DNA from: Balanoglossus misakiensis
Taxonomy: Eukaryota > Hemichordata
Assembly: GCA_040954595.2 (NCBI GenBank)
Contig: CM082581.2
Location: forward strand, 930,001-994,000
DNA: 64,000 nucleotides
Reading direction: 5' to 3'
In this document: positions 28,093-38,359 of the stretch, piece by piece
How the letters are laid out: each line of letters begins with the position of its first letter
Numbering within the stretch: the first letter of the stretch is position 1
Notes under the pieces: generated by a model
Database searches by the model: none
The model's input: the letters and a program-made list of their open reading frames with translations, nothing else
Told to the model about the DNA's origin: nothing
Made by a program: the position numbers and the translations under genes

Positions 28093-29615
28093 AAGCATCG
28101 TCCGATTCGAATTCGACTCGTCATCGGTAGCTTTGTTTATTTCGCCCTTGGAGACCTCCCCTGGCCTCGTTAGGATGACTGTTACCAGGACTACCTTAAA
28201 CCAATCTTTTCGAACCGGACGGTACACACGTCATGTCTTTGTTAATTGTCCAGGTACCAGATTGTACGTGTGGGCTCCCTAAACCACTCATTGGCGGCCG
28301 GTCCCTGTCCGAATAAACACGTTTGACAGACAAAAAATGATGAACAAGTGGCTTATTTCAATACTTCGTTAACTAGACGGCTGAACTCTGAATGTTGATT
28401 CAGCAAAAAAAATGTGTTTACGGCAAGGTTTCGATCAATACGACACATTTACCATTGAAAACGCCCAAAGTAAGTGGGGGCGTTTGACCATCAATCAAAA
28501 CCACGCCCAGGTGCATGTGAACGGCCGAAGCAGTGTAACGTTTCACATTCCGTGCAACGTCCGACACTGTGTGAAAGCGGTTGCTGTCGGGTGGCTTGAC
28601 CTAATTTTCGTACATTGATATGCATTTGACACCTCACTACCTGTTTTCTCAATATTGCTAAAACTTTGCGTTGAAATATCACTGAAATGTTGATGATCCA
28701 CGCACAAGTCGTCTACCCCGGCATGAAAAGCGTCTTATACAAGAAAACTAATTGCACATGACCACCAAGGTCATACCGCAAGGTGTGTCTAAATGTCAAG
28801 GAAGGACACTTGGGTCAAGAACGACCATGACGGAGGAAAAACCGACAAGTCATTGTGTAACCTGTTTACTTGCCAATAGTCAAACGTCAAAATTTACTCT
28901 CAACTTGGTTGCAGATCGAGTCTCCCGAATTTCCAACTTTTATGATTGGGTAAATACCGATATGCGACTGGTATGCGACGCGTTGACGACGCGAAGATTT
29001 TGTTGAAATCAAATGGTTTGTCAAATGTCATCTCACACTGGAGATACCGTGGTCATCTGACATGAAAGGGTTCGATTGGGTCTGACCGCCGTCGTTCATC
29101 CATGCTTAGAAAGCGGCGATCATGGTACAAAGTAAAACCAAGGTCAAACCTTACTGAACACATGTATTGCATGGAGAAACTTTTCTCCCTGTCTGTGTAC
29201 TGAACACGTACCGTGATTGCCATAGTTACAAACGTTACCACGTGAGAGAGATTGCATTTTACATCTGTCTTTTCAATTTTGTTGCTTTCTTACTATTCGG
29301 AATGATGGAGTCGAAACGAAAACTTTTTGCTTCAGGTGGACCTAGGGGAAATACCTTATTTGTGACTTTTTTCATGACCCTAAAAAGACGTCGGAATTAA
29401 TGTGGCTGAGGTCACTCAGGACGACGGAATGGTTGAGCGATTTTATTTTATGAGCTCCCACTAGTATTTGTTTTATTGTTTCGGCAGTGTGTCGCGTTAT
29501 TCGAGCAATCTGCAGTCTGAAAACGAACGGTTTTCAAAGTTTATAACAGAAGAACAGGGGTTTAAGCATGAAAGGTCCTGTTGTCTCCCTCGCTGTGTTT
29601 GTGTCACTGTGTCTT
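28093..29615. other. Unique-looking sequence after the satellite, no gene recognised
   Basis: Base composition changes sharply at 28093 from AT-rich satellite to mixed sequence. Open frames on both strands stay below about 85 codons and show no motif, splice-site pair or family signature that I recognise. No RNA gene was seen. Confidence 0.5.
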
Positions 29616-29840
29616 TGACGTCTGACTGACTGATTAACTGGCTGACTGACTTACTGACTGTCTGTCAACGTCGGTCTGTCTGACTGTCTGCCCCCTCTCT
29701 CTGAGAGAGAGAGTGAGCGAGCGAGCGAGCGAGCGACCGGTGAGTGTCTCTACTGATGAATGTTGCTCTGTCTGTCTGCTTGTGTCTGTCTGCCACTCTG
29801 CCTGTTTCACTCTGTCTCTCCTAATTTCTTTAAAATTAGG
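29616..29840. repeat. Compound microsatellite (TGAC, TGTC, GAGC, GA)
   Basis: Imperfect TGAC/TGTC tetranucleotides at about 29616-29700 are followed by GA and GAGC runs (29703-29737) and more TGTC/TCTG repeats to about 29820. It is low-complexity sequence without coding signal. Confidence 0.85.
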
Positions 29841-30451
29841 GATATGCTATTAATGCGATATGAAAGTCAGACACGACGGAAACCTTTTATTCTCAAAACT
29901 GTCTGTTGTTTGCTGTTAAATATTGCAAAAGGTTAAGGGCCCTTTTCGCACGAGACACATGGCTTTGCAGCCGTAGCTCCCAATGTCATAACGATTACCC
30001 GAACTACCCTAATTTTAGCCCGCCGACCCAAAACAGTTTAGATCTTCGCAAACCGGAAGTAAAAATAACGATGTCAAATATAAAACAATTCATGAAAATT
30101 GCGAGAATCACGCAAGAACTATGATGTCATTCTTCTACACTACGACGGCCAAAGATATAAAAAAATTGAAAAATAAAAAAATGTCCCTTTCTACCTACAA
30201 TATTTTTGAAAACCATGTAATCGGAATAGCACATATTAGTTTTTTTGGCCAGAGACATATCCAATTTCCCAACTGAACATGACACGTGATCAAGCATTTT
30301 CGACTTATCAGATGCAATCGCTGAACACCTCACACTGAGCGAGGTTTTGTCTGTCTTTATACGCGCCCTTTGTATTTGTGCGTGACATGTCCAAGCCTTG
30401 TTAGGAACTCCCGTAAAATTCTACTCAAATGATGTATACTTTCATACTTAC
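29841..30451. other. Non-coding, no gene recognised
   Basis: Short open frames only, with no recognisable domain. It probably includes intron of the minus-strand gene represented by the exon at 30452-30533. Confidence 0.4.
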
Positions 30452-30533
30452 GACTGACAGGTATTTTCAGCGTTGCCAGCTGATTGTTTGTCAGGTACCG
30501 CTTTATAACAAGACGCCCCTCTGAGTTGATAAC
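30452..30533 (-). CDS. Internal coding exon, unknown protein
   Basis: On the minus strand this 82-bp segment is bounded by an acceptor (ACATTGCAG) and a near-perfect donor (GTAAGTATG). It is open in the frame that begins with the first base, reading VINSEGRLVIKRYL, then TNNQLATLKIPVS, with one base left over (phase 0 in, phase 1 out). I do not recognise the family. No partner exon is identified, so the transcript must have long introns or this is a remnant. The exon's 5' side is 64 bp from a foldback MITE (30601-30891), which would lie in the upstream intron. Confidence 0.5.
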
Positions 30534-30600
30534 CTGCAATGTAACATCATTCAATTGGTCTAGTCATGTTAGCATTAGTAAAATGCTTCAAAAGTGTTAA

Positions 30601-30891
30601 AGGGACATGATACAAGACACCGTTTATGTTAGTGAATGAACGTTCAACCACACACAACTTCCATCCGGCTTGTATGATACGAGAGTAAAAACACGCCCGA
30701 AATGAATAAATGGTAGAGACCGTTTATTCATTTTGGCTACTTTTTAAAACTCTCGTGTCTATACAAGCGGGGTGGAAGGTGTGTATGGTTGAACGTTGGT
30801 TCACTATATCCATATGTAGAATAATATAAACGCAGTCTTGTATCAAACATAATTAATGGAAAAAGGGCAGCGAGAGAGAGACTTTGTCCCT
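30601..30891. mobile_element. TTAA-flanked foldback MITE, family F, copy 1
   Basis: TTAA sits at 30597-30600 and 30892-30895. Ends read AGGGACA and TGTCCCT. The two halves are inverted copies (for example GAACGTTCAACCACAC against GTATGGTTGAACGTT). Compared with copy 3, the left arm lacks about 50 bp just inside the terminus, the CTCTCTCGCTGCCC stretch. No coding capacity. Confidence 0.85.
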
Positions 30892-31159
30892 TTAATGAAT
30901 ACAGCCACAATGTTCTGTTTATATCTACTGACGGACCAGGCATGGATTGTCACGTATAATTCTTTGAAACGTTTGGTCCTCTGAAGAAATCTGAGCACTC
31001 ATCTACTCAGTTTGCTTATTTTGTCTTCCTCCACCAGTCAGTGGTATCGTCCGATTTGATACTCCACTCTAAGCCTCTTTCTGAATGGCTCTTTAAGTTG
31101 TGATCTGTAAGTCTTAAACCTTTCATCATCCCCCCCCCCCCGTTTCCTCTTTAGAGGTC

Positions 31160-31360
31160 GTCAACTGGTAAACTGTGCGCCTGTGTCTCTTCCCATAGGA
31201 GTACATGGAGAATAGTTAGAAAACTCACTTCTACTATTGTCATTTTCATGAAATTTTACACATAGCTCCGACAAATCAAAATAAATTCATCACGCTCTAT
31301 TTTGAGATAAACTTTGTTCAATATTGTATCCATAGACAAACCATTGGTAGAAAATGCTGA
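31160..31360 (+). repeat. Dispersed repeat family R4, copy 1
   Basis: Landmarks CTTCCCATAGGA, CTACTATTGTCATTTT, GAGATAAACTTTG and GACAAACCATTGGT recur at about 40235-40465 (same strand) and about 40905-41075 (opposite strand). No coding content. Confidence 0.65.
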
Positions 31361-31525
31361 CCGTTAGCAGTTTTCTTCAATTGTCGACTAAATTCACGGC
31401 CTTGTTTAAAGTCGAAAACAAGTGCAGTGACCCAAAATGGATTTTCATTATACATACAAATCAGAAACGAAAATTCACGATTAAAAGAAATGACAATGCT
31501 TTCAATTTTACTGATCGTACATCCT

Positions 31526-31848
31526 TAACTCGCTGCCCTTTTCCATGTTTGATACAAAACACCGTTTATATTAATGTAAATGTGGATATATAGTGATGCA
31601 ACGTTCAACCGCACACACCTTCTATCCCGCATGTAGACACGAGAGCGAAAACTCGCAAAACTGAAAAATCGGTCTCTACCATTAATTCATTTTGGGCGAG
31701 TTTTTACTCTCATATCATACAAGCAGGATGGAAGTTGTGTGTGGTTGAACGTTCATTCACTACATAAACACATGCCCATTAATATAAACGGTGTCTTGTA
31801 TCAAACATAATTAATAGAAAAGGGCGACGAGAGAGAGAGTTTGTCCCT
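31526..31848. mobile_element. Foldback MITE family F, copy 2, left end eroded
   Basis: The right end is intact (TTTGTCCCTTTAA, TTAA at 31849-31852), with inverted halves matching copies 1 and 3. The left end starts at CTCGCTGCCCTTTTCC and lacks the terminal AGGGACAAAG and its TTAA, so it is truncated or mutated. Confidence 0.8.
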
Positions 31849-31852
31849 TTAA

Positions 31853-32565
31853 GGCGACATGATGCATGAAGTGGCGAGAGATAAACGCGGCTGACCACCG
31901 CATTAAACACTGTCAAGCAAGGCACTTCAAATGCCAATTGTTTAAGTGTGTACTAAGTAATAGGTTCATGTACCATGGGGGGGGGGGGTCAAATCACAAC
32001 AGTTGGACATGTACGAATATGAAGAGACGATATCAGTTTGTTCATGTCTTCCTTTAGTAAAAATCTTTTTTGAACTTTGTATAGAATTCATTGAACTTTA
32101 CTTTAGCTTATGAACTCTCATTTGCACATCGTCATCTTGAAATTGTGTCGACTTTATCATAAGGTTTTTATAACTCAACTAGGTCGCAAAACCTATTTAA
32201 GTTAGTGAGAATAGGACGTTCACCTTTTGGGTTGATGGCTACAGCCGTTAATCCTGACTCATACACATGTTGCAGCCAGTATACTCTGCAGACATTGGAC
32301 ACAATAGTTTTACGAACCATTAAATTTTATTGGACCATCAAGTTTATTGACCCATGACGTTCATATAGATTTTATGACACGACTGACGCTATAATCGGTC
32401 CTTACCTTTGGCGAGCCAAGTGTTTTATAACATCATAAGATATTAATACCTATCACCCAGTCAAACGATTTCAAGTTATAAAATTTCCACGCCAATAGGA
32501 CGCCTTTAGGTGGAAATGCAACCAGGTATCCTAAATAGGAAAATATTCCGGGTATCTGTCAAGTT
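31853..32565. other. Non-coding with a dispersed-repeat fragment
   Basis: A poly-G run lies at about 31977-31988. The stretch at about 32100-32225 (TTTAGCTTATGAACTC onward) resembles 48100-48240 inside duplication copy A. No gene was found. Confidence 0.5.
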
Positions 32566-32579
32566 TAGTCCCATATTTA

Positions 32580-32975
32580 GGGGACCAAGAGCCCTCAGGC
32601 GCTTGGTCCCCTTCTGTTATTGCTGGAGTTTGTCTTCTTTCTTCTTGAGTCGTTTTTTTGCGCCCGTTTTTCTCTGAAATTCCGGCAGGTGCGCCTCCAA
32701 ATTTGGCACGGTGGTTGGGGCCCATGAGTACTGGTGCACCTGCCCTTTGAATTTGTAATTAGTCACGTGACTTTGTGGCTATAATCGAGCGAAATTTTCA
32801 AATTGACCTAATTTGCACGTTAATGGGGGCATGTACATTCTTTTCGCGATTTTTGTAGACCATGTGGCCAAAATCCCCTGTGCCAAATTTCAAGGTCCTA
32901 GGCCACGTCGATTTTGAGAAGAAGATTTTTGTAATATTTTTTCGCATTTTTTGGTGGGCTGAGGACGGACACTGG
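32580..32975 (+). repeat. Hairpin-headed dispersed repeat, family R3
   Basis: The segment begins with a perfect 10-bp inverted repeat, GGGGACCAAG (32580-32589) and CTTGGTCCCC (32602-32611). On the complementary strand the hairpin is followed by CTAA. The rest is T-rich with no open frame of note. The architecture resembles the unrelated hairpin-headed repeats at 49450 and 50274. Confidence 0.55.
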
Positions 32976-32977
32976 GG

Positions 32978-33155
32978 CATCGGACTTTGACCGTCATTAC
33001 GTAATGTTGTGGAGATCTCATTAGCAGGCTACTCACTTCTGGCGGGTTGCAGTAGTCCTTGGAAAATCGGCTGAAATACGTAAACAGACCAGTGATTATT
33101 TTCCACGGAATGAATTTTGGGACAACACATTATCGGAGTTCAGGCTGTGTTAGGG
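32978..33155 (+). repeat. Left direct repeat flanking LINE 1
   Basis: GGACTTTGACC through TCAGGCT, with GGCTGAAATACGT and CAGACCAGTGATT inside, recurs at 35715-35890 with an estimated quarter or so of positions changed. The ends are not LTR-like. Confidence 0.65.
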
Positions 33156-33177
33156 CGTTTTATTGAATTACGCTGAG

Positions 33178-34509
33178 TTTGGATTGACCACTGTGTTACC
33201 ACTAAAATTTTTTATAGCAATGTTCTTTCAATTTCGAGTCTTTGCAATGTTGTTGACTCCGACCATATTCCTGTTTCAATAGAGGTTCATTTCAACACTT
33301 CTGCTGATGAATGCTTCAGCAGTAGTTCCTTCAAGCAATGTAATTTTCGAGTTGATTGGAAAAAATTGTCACAGCAGAATATATCCGCCTACACCCGTTG
33401 TACCAAAGCCAAGGTTGATAAGATTAATATATCCGAAGAGTTATTCTGCACTAATGTGAACTGTACATACCCTTCGCATTTACAGGCAATTGATACTTGT
33501 TATAGTAGTGTTGTGGACGCATTGAATTGTGCTGCAAAAGATACCATTAGGCGTAAGTTTCACCAGAAAGTTCATGTTGTGCCTGGCTGGAACGATTTTG
33601 TAAAAGAAAGTCACGACTATGCCCGTTCCATGTTTTTATTATGGGTTAATGGGGGTAAACCTTAACAAGGCCCGCTTTTTGAAACCATGAAATCTTCCAG
33701 AGCTCGTTTTAAGTATGCTTTACGTGCTTGTAAAAAGATTGAGAATCAAAATAGGGCTGACAAGATGGCTGACAATTTACGCTGCCACAAACAGAACGAC
33801 TTCTGGAAGGAAGTCAGAAAGCAAACTAGCAGAAAAATGCCGCTTTCTGACACTGTAGGTGGAGCGACTGGTGAGAGTGAAATTGCAATTATGTGGCACA
33901 AGCATTTCAGTGATATTTTGAATTCTGTCCAGGCTTAGACTGGTAAAAATGACATCGAGGAGAAAATGAAGTATGTTAAATTTTCTTCTGATATGTATGT
34001 TTCTGAAGAAGAAGTAATTTCTGCTATACATAAGTTACCTGACGATAAGACAGCTGGCATTGACAATATTTCAGCTGAGCACCTCAAATTCTCAGACTCC
34101 TCTATTTTACCCATTTTGACTTGATTGTTCATGGTTACCTGCAAACTGAGGCTATCAAAGTTATTTTAGTTCCAATTAAGGATAAAACTAAGCTTTGTAG
34201 TGATGCCAGTAACTACCGGCCGATAGCACTAGCAACTGTTTTCTCTAAAGTTTTTGAGCCTATTTTACTTTCTCGTTGTGAGGAGTTTCTTACCTCTCAT
34301 TATTTACAATTTGGTTTCAAGCGAGAACATTCAACTGACCTGTGTTTATTTGCATTTAAAGAAATCATTAGCTACTACACCAGCAATGGAAGACCAGTGT
34401 TTACTTGTTTTCTGGATGCTTCAAAAGCTTTTGACAGAGTTAATCACTTTAAACTGGTTAACAAGCTCATCGACAGGAATGTTCCCTTGTATGCTGTACG
34501 AATTTTATA
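33178..34509 (+). pseudogene. LINE 1 endonuclease end and RT N-terminal half
   Basis: Starts with WIDHC near 33178 and the APE motif DSDHIPVS near 33260, which marks the end of the endonuclease. A linker with the conserved-looking RARFKYALRACKK (about 33690-33735) follows. The RT palm begins with DKTAGIDNISAEHLKF (about 34045), SNYRPIALATVFSK (about 34210) and motif A, LDASKAFDRVNH (about 34410). The frame is broken by TAA at 33663, TAG at 33936, a TGA near 34122 and a frameshift before HGYLQTE. The second part is cut by a MITE at 34514. With these lesions it cannot make an active protein. In life such a protein nicks target DNA and reverse transcribes its own RNA. Confidence 0.85.
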
Positions 34510-34513
34510 TTAA

Positions 34514-35088
34514 AGGTCCCATGCCATGCCCTATACAACCACGCGTAAAATCACTATTTGGGTCTTGAAGTTAACGTATGTTACTATCTTGCAATGCGTT
34601 TTGCCCCTTGTGCTTAGATAACAAGCAAGTAAAAGTGGCGGGTGGGCGTGTACCCCTAACCCAACTCAGTCGATTTTTTTGGCTTTTCGAAGTTAAGCCG
34701 AAGACTTATCTTGATGTGGACAAATAGTCTTTCACACCTTTGTAAATCCTCTGCCTGCAATGTGAGGCAAGGGCTTCCTTTGCTTTGAACACTGTTTATA
34801 TAGCTTATCTTTGTCTGTGGACTTAATTACTCATGGACCGATAATTACACTTTACTGTAAACAGAATGGTACACTACGACATAGTGTACTTGTTTGTCCA
34901 TATGCAAATACCTTCGCCTGGCTCGAGTGCGAAGTGGCTCCCCGATCACAGGCATGAAAAAAGGTGGCAAATTCCGGCATTCGTGCACATTTTTCGGAAC
35001 CGACACAATAGGCAATGCATAGACAGGTACCCTAGGTGAGCTTTTGACGTGGAAAAATGAAAACTTTTCAAAGCATGACAATTGACCT
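34514..35088. mobile_element. TTAA-flanked MITE inside LINE 1
   Basis: TTAA at 34510-34513 and 35089-35092 brackets a 575-bp insert that splits the RT between motif A and motif B. Terminal inverted repeats are short and imperfect (AGGTC then CATGC at both ends). No open frame inside looks like a transposase. RT reading resumes right after it (WYRNQLFTVLWG), which places the insertion after the LINE arrived. Removing the insert and one TTAA would leave a TAA stop at the joint, so the LINE may already have been damaged there. Confidence 0.8.
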
Positions 35089-35092
35089 TTAA

Positions 35093-35712
35093 TGGTACAG
35101 AAATCAATTGTTTACTGTGTTGTGGGGTAATGAAACCTCAGAGTTGTTTTCTGTTTCTAACGGTGTAAGACAAGGGGGAGTACTCTCTCCCTATCTTTTT
35201 AATGTCTACATTGATGATCTTATCAATGCACTCTGTAAAGCCAAAGTTGGCTGTACCATGTGTGGTGTCAGCGCTAACACTTTAGGTTACGCTGACGACA
35301 TGACTCTACTCAGTCCAAGTATTAAGGGTCTACACCGTCTTCTTAGAATTTGTGAAATTTATGGCAAGGATTATGATATAATTTATAATTCTAGTAAAAC
35401 TGTGTGCATGCTTTTTAATGGGAAGAATATGAGCGTTCAAAGAATTCCTTCGGTTAAACTTAATGACATCACTTTAAAGTTTGTACCTGTACACACCTAT
35501 CTGGGCCATGTTATATCTTGTGATGGTTGTGATAATGAAGATATTGAACGACAGAGAAGAGCATTTTGTGTTAGAGCAAACATGCTATTGAGACATTTTC
35601 AACATTTTAGTCAAGATGTGAAGAAAGTTTTATTTTTGGCATATTGTAGTAATATTTACTGTTGCAGTTTGTGGGCATCCTTTAAAGTAAAACCGATGAA
35701 AAAATTTAAAAC
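35093..35712 (+). pseudogene. LINE 1 RT C-terminal half (motifs B, C, thumb)
   Basis: Continues the reverse transcriptase after the MITE. Motif B reads SNGVRQGGVLSPYLFN (about 35155), motif C is LGYADDMTLL with the catalytic YADD (about 35285). A thumb segment follows with HTYLGHVISCDG (about 35495) and RRAFCVRANMLLRHF (about 35555). The open frame runs to a stop at 35765-35767, but from about 35713 it reads host repeat sequence. The real protein end is therefore missing and the element is 3'-truncated. Without the first half it cannot function. Confidence 0.85.
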
Positions 35713-35714
35713 AG

Positions 35715-35890
35715 TGGACTTTGACCCTAAGTCGCTAATGTTGTGGGAGGTTTCATTAGCATTGTAGTCACATGTAGTGGATAGTAGTTTGGGAAATTGG
35801 CTGAAATACGTCAGCAGACCAGTGATTTTCTTGCACGACAGGAGTATGGTACCAGCAATAATCAGAGATCAGGCTTCGTTGCCGTTCAAA
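35715..35890 (+). repeat. Right direct repeat flanking LINE 1
   Basis: Matches 32978-33155 (GGACTTTGACC, GGCTGAAATACGT, CAGACCAGTGATT, TCAGGCT). Divergence is high, so the pair is old or is part of an older tandem repeat. Confidence 0.65.
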
Positions 35891-36410
35891 AGTTCCTACT
35901 TCAGTCGTGATGTTGCAACTGGACGTTCAGTATGGGGGTCGGCCCGCAGGTGGCCGTGTGGGTTATCAGGTCGCCCGTAACGGCACGCAGCTACATGCAG
36001 CTGTATGGGACTAAAATAATACACCCGATTCGGGTGTCACCTGTGACACCTGCATAACTCAATAATTATGTGCATGCGTAATTATGGGGTCAATGAAAGG
36101 GGTGGTAGCGTGCTATTTGTTGCACATGGATCAATATGAAGTCCGATTTTCCCGTCAAGTTGTGGGCGACCTTATGTGACCTTTCACCTACTTTTGCTTA
36201 GTGAGCATCCACAGCAGATGCATGCAGCTTTGGCTTGGGAGGGGGGGGGGCATATACGGATGGGACCATAATGATATACCAAAGGCGGGGTCGTCTGTTG
36301 CACCTGCCTAAGTCATTGATTTTGTACATTTAATTAGACACTAACCAACAGGGCGATAGGTGTGGTTTTTGTTCCACAGGGACGAATGTAAGTGTCAGTT
36401 GGTTTTTGCC

Positions 36411-37194
36411 CAAATGTCCATTGAGGCCTGTATCCGTGATCTTAAGGACTGGATGACCCAAAACAAGCTTCAACTCAACGACTCCAAAAACTGAGATTCT
36501 ACTTATTCGTTCACAATTTCATCACTCTGCTGATGCTATTGACAAGATTACCATTGGTTCAAGCTCTGTTCCCGTCGTTAAATCAGCTCGCAATATTGGT
36601 GTAATATTTGACAATACGCACATGTATAAAGATCACATCAAGAAAACTTGTCAATCAATATATTACCACTTTCGCCGTGTCGGACAAATCAGGAAATTTC
36701 TTAACAAAGCAACATGTCAAACAGTGATTCATGCTATTTTGGCAGCGAAACTCGACTATGGTAATGCATTACTGTATGGTATACCAGAACGCAGTCTGAA
36801 CCTTCTACAACGCACACAAAATACAGCTGCAAGAATCATAACTCGGTCCAGGAAGTCTGCCCATATAACGCCAGTTCTTCAACTTCTTCATTGGTTACCA
36901 GTTCGCCACAGGATAGAGTATAAAATAAATCTGCTCACATACAAAGCCTTAAATAATCTCGCTCCGAACTATATCCGCGATCTCATTCGGACATATTCTC
37001 CTGGTCGCAGGCTTCGTTCAGCTAATAAGAGCCTTTTATGCACTACAATGTACAAACGTTCTTCATACGGTGGCCGAGCATTCTCTCATGCTGCAACGAA
37101 ACTGTGGAACATTCGTCAAGCTCCAAGTTTGAGTATCTTTAAGAAAAGACTGAAGACGCATTATTTCGCAAGAGCATATGGTGTGGGCCAATGA
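36411..37194 (+). pseudogene. LINE 2 RT C-terminal domain
   Basis: Reads MSIEACIRDLKDWMTQNKL and LQLNDSKT at the start, where an extra A in the run near 36485-36490 shifts the frame to a TGA. In the next frame it continues through SSVPVVKSARNIGVIFD, then open from 36622 to the stop at 37192-37194. Family landmarks are LDYGNALLYGIPERSLNLLQ, AARIITRSRK, HWLPVRHRIEYKI and PNYIRDLI. It corresponds to the region after the RT thumb in Jockey/L2-type proteins. Catalytic motifs are absent because of the 5' truncation, so it is inactive. It is distinct in sequence from LINE 1. Confidence 0.85.
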
Positions 37195-37275
37195 GCACAA
37201 GCGCCTTTGAGTATGACACTTGTTATAGATACTGGCGCTATACAAATTTCTCTGATTGATTGATTGATTGATTGT
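36411..37275 (+). mobile_element. LINE 2: 5'-truncated L2/CR1-like element
   Basis: Only the C-terminal end of the RT protein and the 3' tail are present. The element ends in a short tandem tail (GATT units, about 37253-37275), as in L2/CR1-type LINEs that lack poly(A). The 5' break near 36411 fits the abortive reverse transcription usual for LINEs. Confidence 0.8.
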
Positions 37276-37740
37276 ACAGGTGCAGCTTTGGTATTTGGAG
37301 GGATGAAACTATCATGAAATGCCAAATACAGGGGGATACCTTTGACACCTGCTTGATTCATGTATTACGTGCATACCTAATGTTAGGCAAAGTGAAAGGG
37401 CTGCAAATGTAGGATTTGTTGCACAAGACATAAACAGGAATGAAATTTTTCTGTCAAATTTTTGAATGACCTCAGGTGTCCATTGACCTGCTTTCCATAT
37501 GTTAGCATGCACATCATATATAGCCACGTGTTTGGAGGGGTAGGGTAGGACCGTCATGAAATGCTAAATTCCTAGGGCCACCTGTAACTTACTTGTGTAA
37601 CTCATTATTATGGCCATACCTAATTTTAAAAACCCAAAGGGCGAGAATTTTCCGTTGTCTTGAATATGAACCAAATAGGAATCCAAATTTTTGGCCCAAT
37701 TTTTGGGTACCCTCAGCTGACCTTTGAAGTACTTAACTGA

Positions 37741-38029
37741 AGTCCTTACATAACGTAGAAGTTCACTTGTGGTTGTTGTGTTTGTACTTGTAGGACATCC
37801 ATTTCGGGTGGTTGCCTACTTCCCCATATCTCCACATCCAGAGCAAATACAGCCTACGCAATTGAATGGTACAACCCTGAATGGAGTCTAATGGTTATTA
37901 TCTCTATGCTTGGGCCCCTTCAATGCTGCTTGGAGCTTTAATTATTACTATTATTATTGTCACGATATAAAGACACCAACTAAAAACTTACAAAATCACA
38001 ATGTCTTCACAACTCAAAATTTCACTCAC
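37741..38029. other. Non-coding, no gene recognised
   Basis: AT-rich sequence between the tandem repeats and the hAT-type relic. No further transposase exon was found here. Confidence 0.45.
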
Positions 38030-38185
38030 TTCTTTTAGTTTGGTAGCCACCCCTCCTTTCTGTCCTAGCATAACAGGAGCACCATCACTGCCCAAAGCAG
38101 ACAGACGATCTCTTAAGACAATACCATTCTCTGAAGAAAACTCTTTCACTGACTGTGCAATGGTGTCTGCTCTGCCATCACCAAC
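38030..38185 (-). pseudogene. hAT-type transposase-like gene, exon 3
   Basis: Minus-strand exon of 156 bp with acceptor (TTTTAG) and donor (GTGAGT) in place. It reads VGDGRADTIAQSVKEF, then LSALGSDGAPVMLGQKGGVA and ends TKLKE. The GSDGAPVM..KGGVA stretch is typical of hAT-derived proteins of the KIAA1586/C17orf113 kind, where it carries an acidic active-site region. It joins in frame to the exon at 38360-38527 (FLGVKE then VGDGRA). No continuation with the expected HC.AHRL region is present, so the gene is 3'-truncated in this window. Confidence 0.75.
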
Positions 38186-38359
38186 CTAAAACAGTGAAAA
38201 TAAAACCTTGATGTTAACACATGCAATGTACAACTCAATGTTTGTCTCACCTGAAATAACTAGTCAGCAAAATCAATTAAATGAGGTCACTCAAAAACAT
38301 GTTTAATCGTATGTTTTTAATTCAGTGTAGACTTAAAAATTGAAAAACTTTCCACTTAC

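Larger units (their letters stand above)
33156..35712 (+). mobile_element. LINE 1: decayed Jockey-superfamily (CR1/L2-like) element
   Basis: Holds, in order, the end of an APE-type endonuclease and a reverse transcriptase split by a later insertion (34514-35088). It is truncated at both ends: the endonuclease N-terminus, any ORF1 and the C-terminus after the RT thumb region are missing. The clade (CR1, L2 or a relative) is inferred from the APE-RT order and motif style only. Diverged direct repeats of about 175 bp lie on either side. Confidence 0.85.
35990..37740 (+). repeat. Diverged tandem repeat, about 240-bp units, split by LINE 2
   Basis: Recurrent landmarks are GACACCTGC.TAACTCA, ATTATG.GCATAC.TAAT, TTGTTGCACA, ATGACCT and GCAGCTTTGG.TTGGGAGGG. 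They are seen around 36040-36260, 36260-36410, 37275-37520 and 37520-37740. LINE 2 (36411-37275) interrupts one unit. A poly-G run lies at 36240-36250. Confidence 0.6.

Noticed and set aside
2784-28124. Many open frames of 60-137 codons on both strands of the satellite
   Set aside because: The unit is 78 bp (26 codons), so frames stay open by periodicity. They shift with every 77- or 79-bp unit, exist on both strands and show no start context or domain.
31409-31423. 15-bp match to the satellite's right edge (AAAGTCGAAAACAAG)
   Set aside because: It is short and isolated, with no extension on either side; it is likely chance.
32978-35890. Direct repeats around the RT read as LTRs
   Set aside because: They lack TG...CA ends and LTR signals, they are strongly diverged, and the enclosed protein has APE endonuclease and non-LTR RT motifs.
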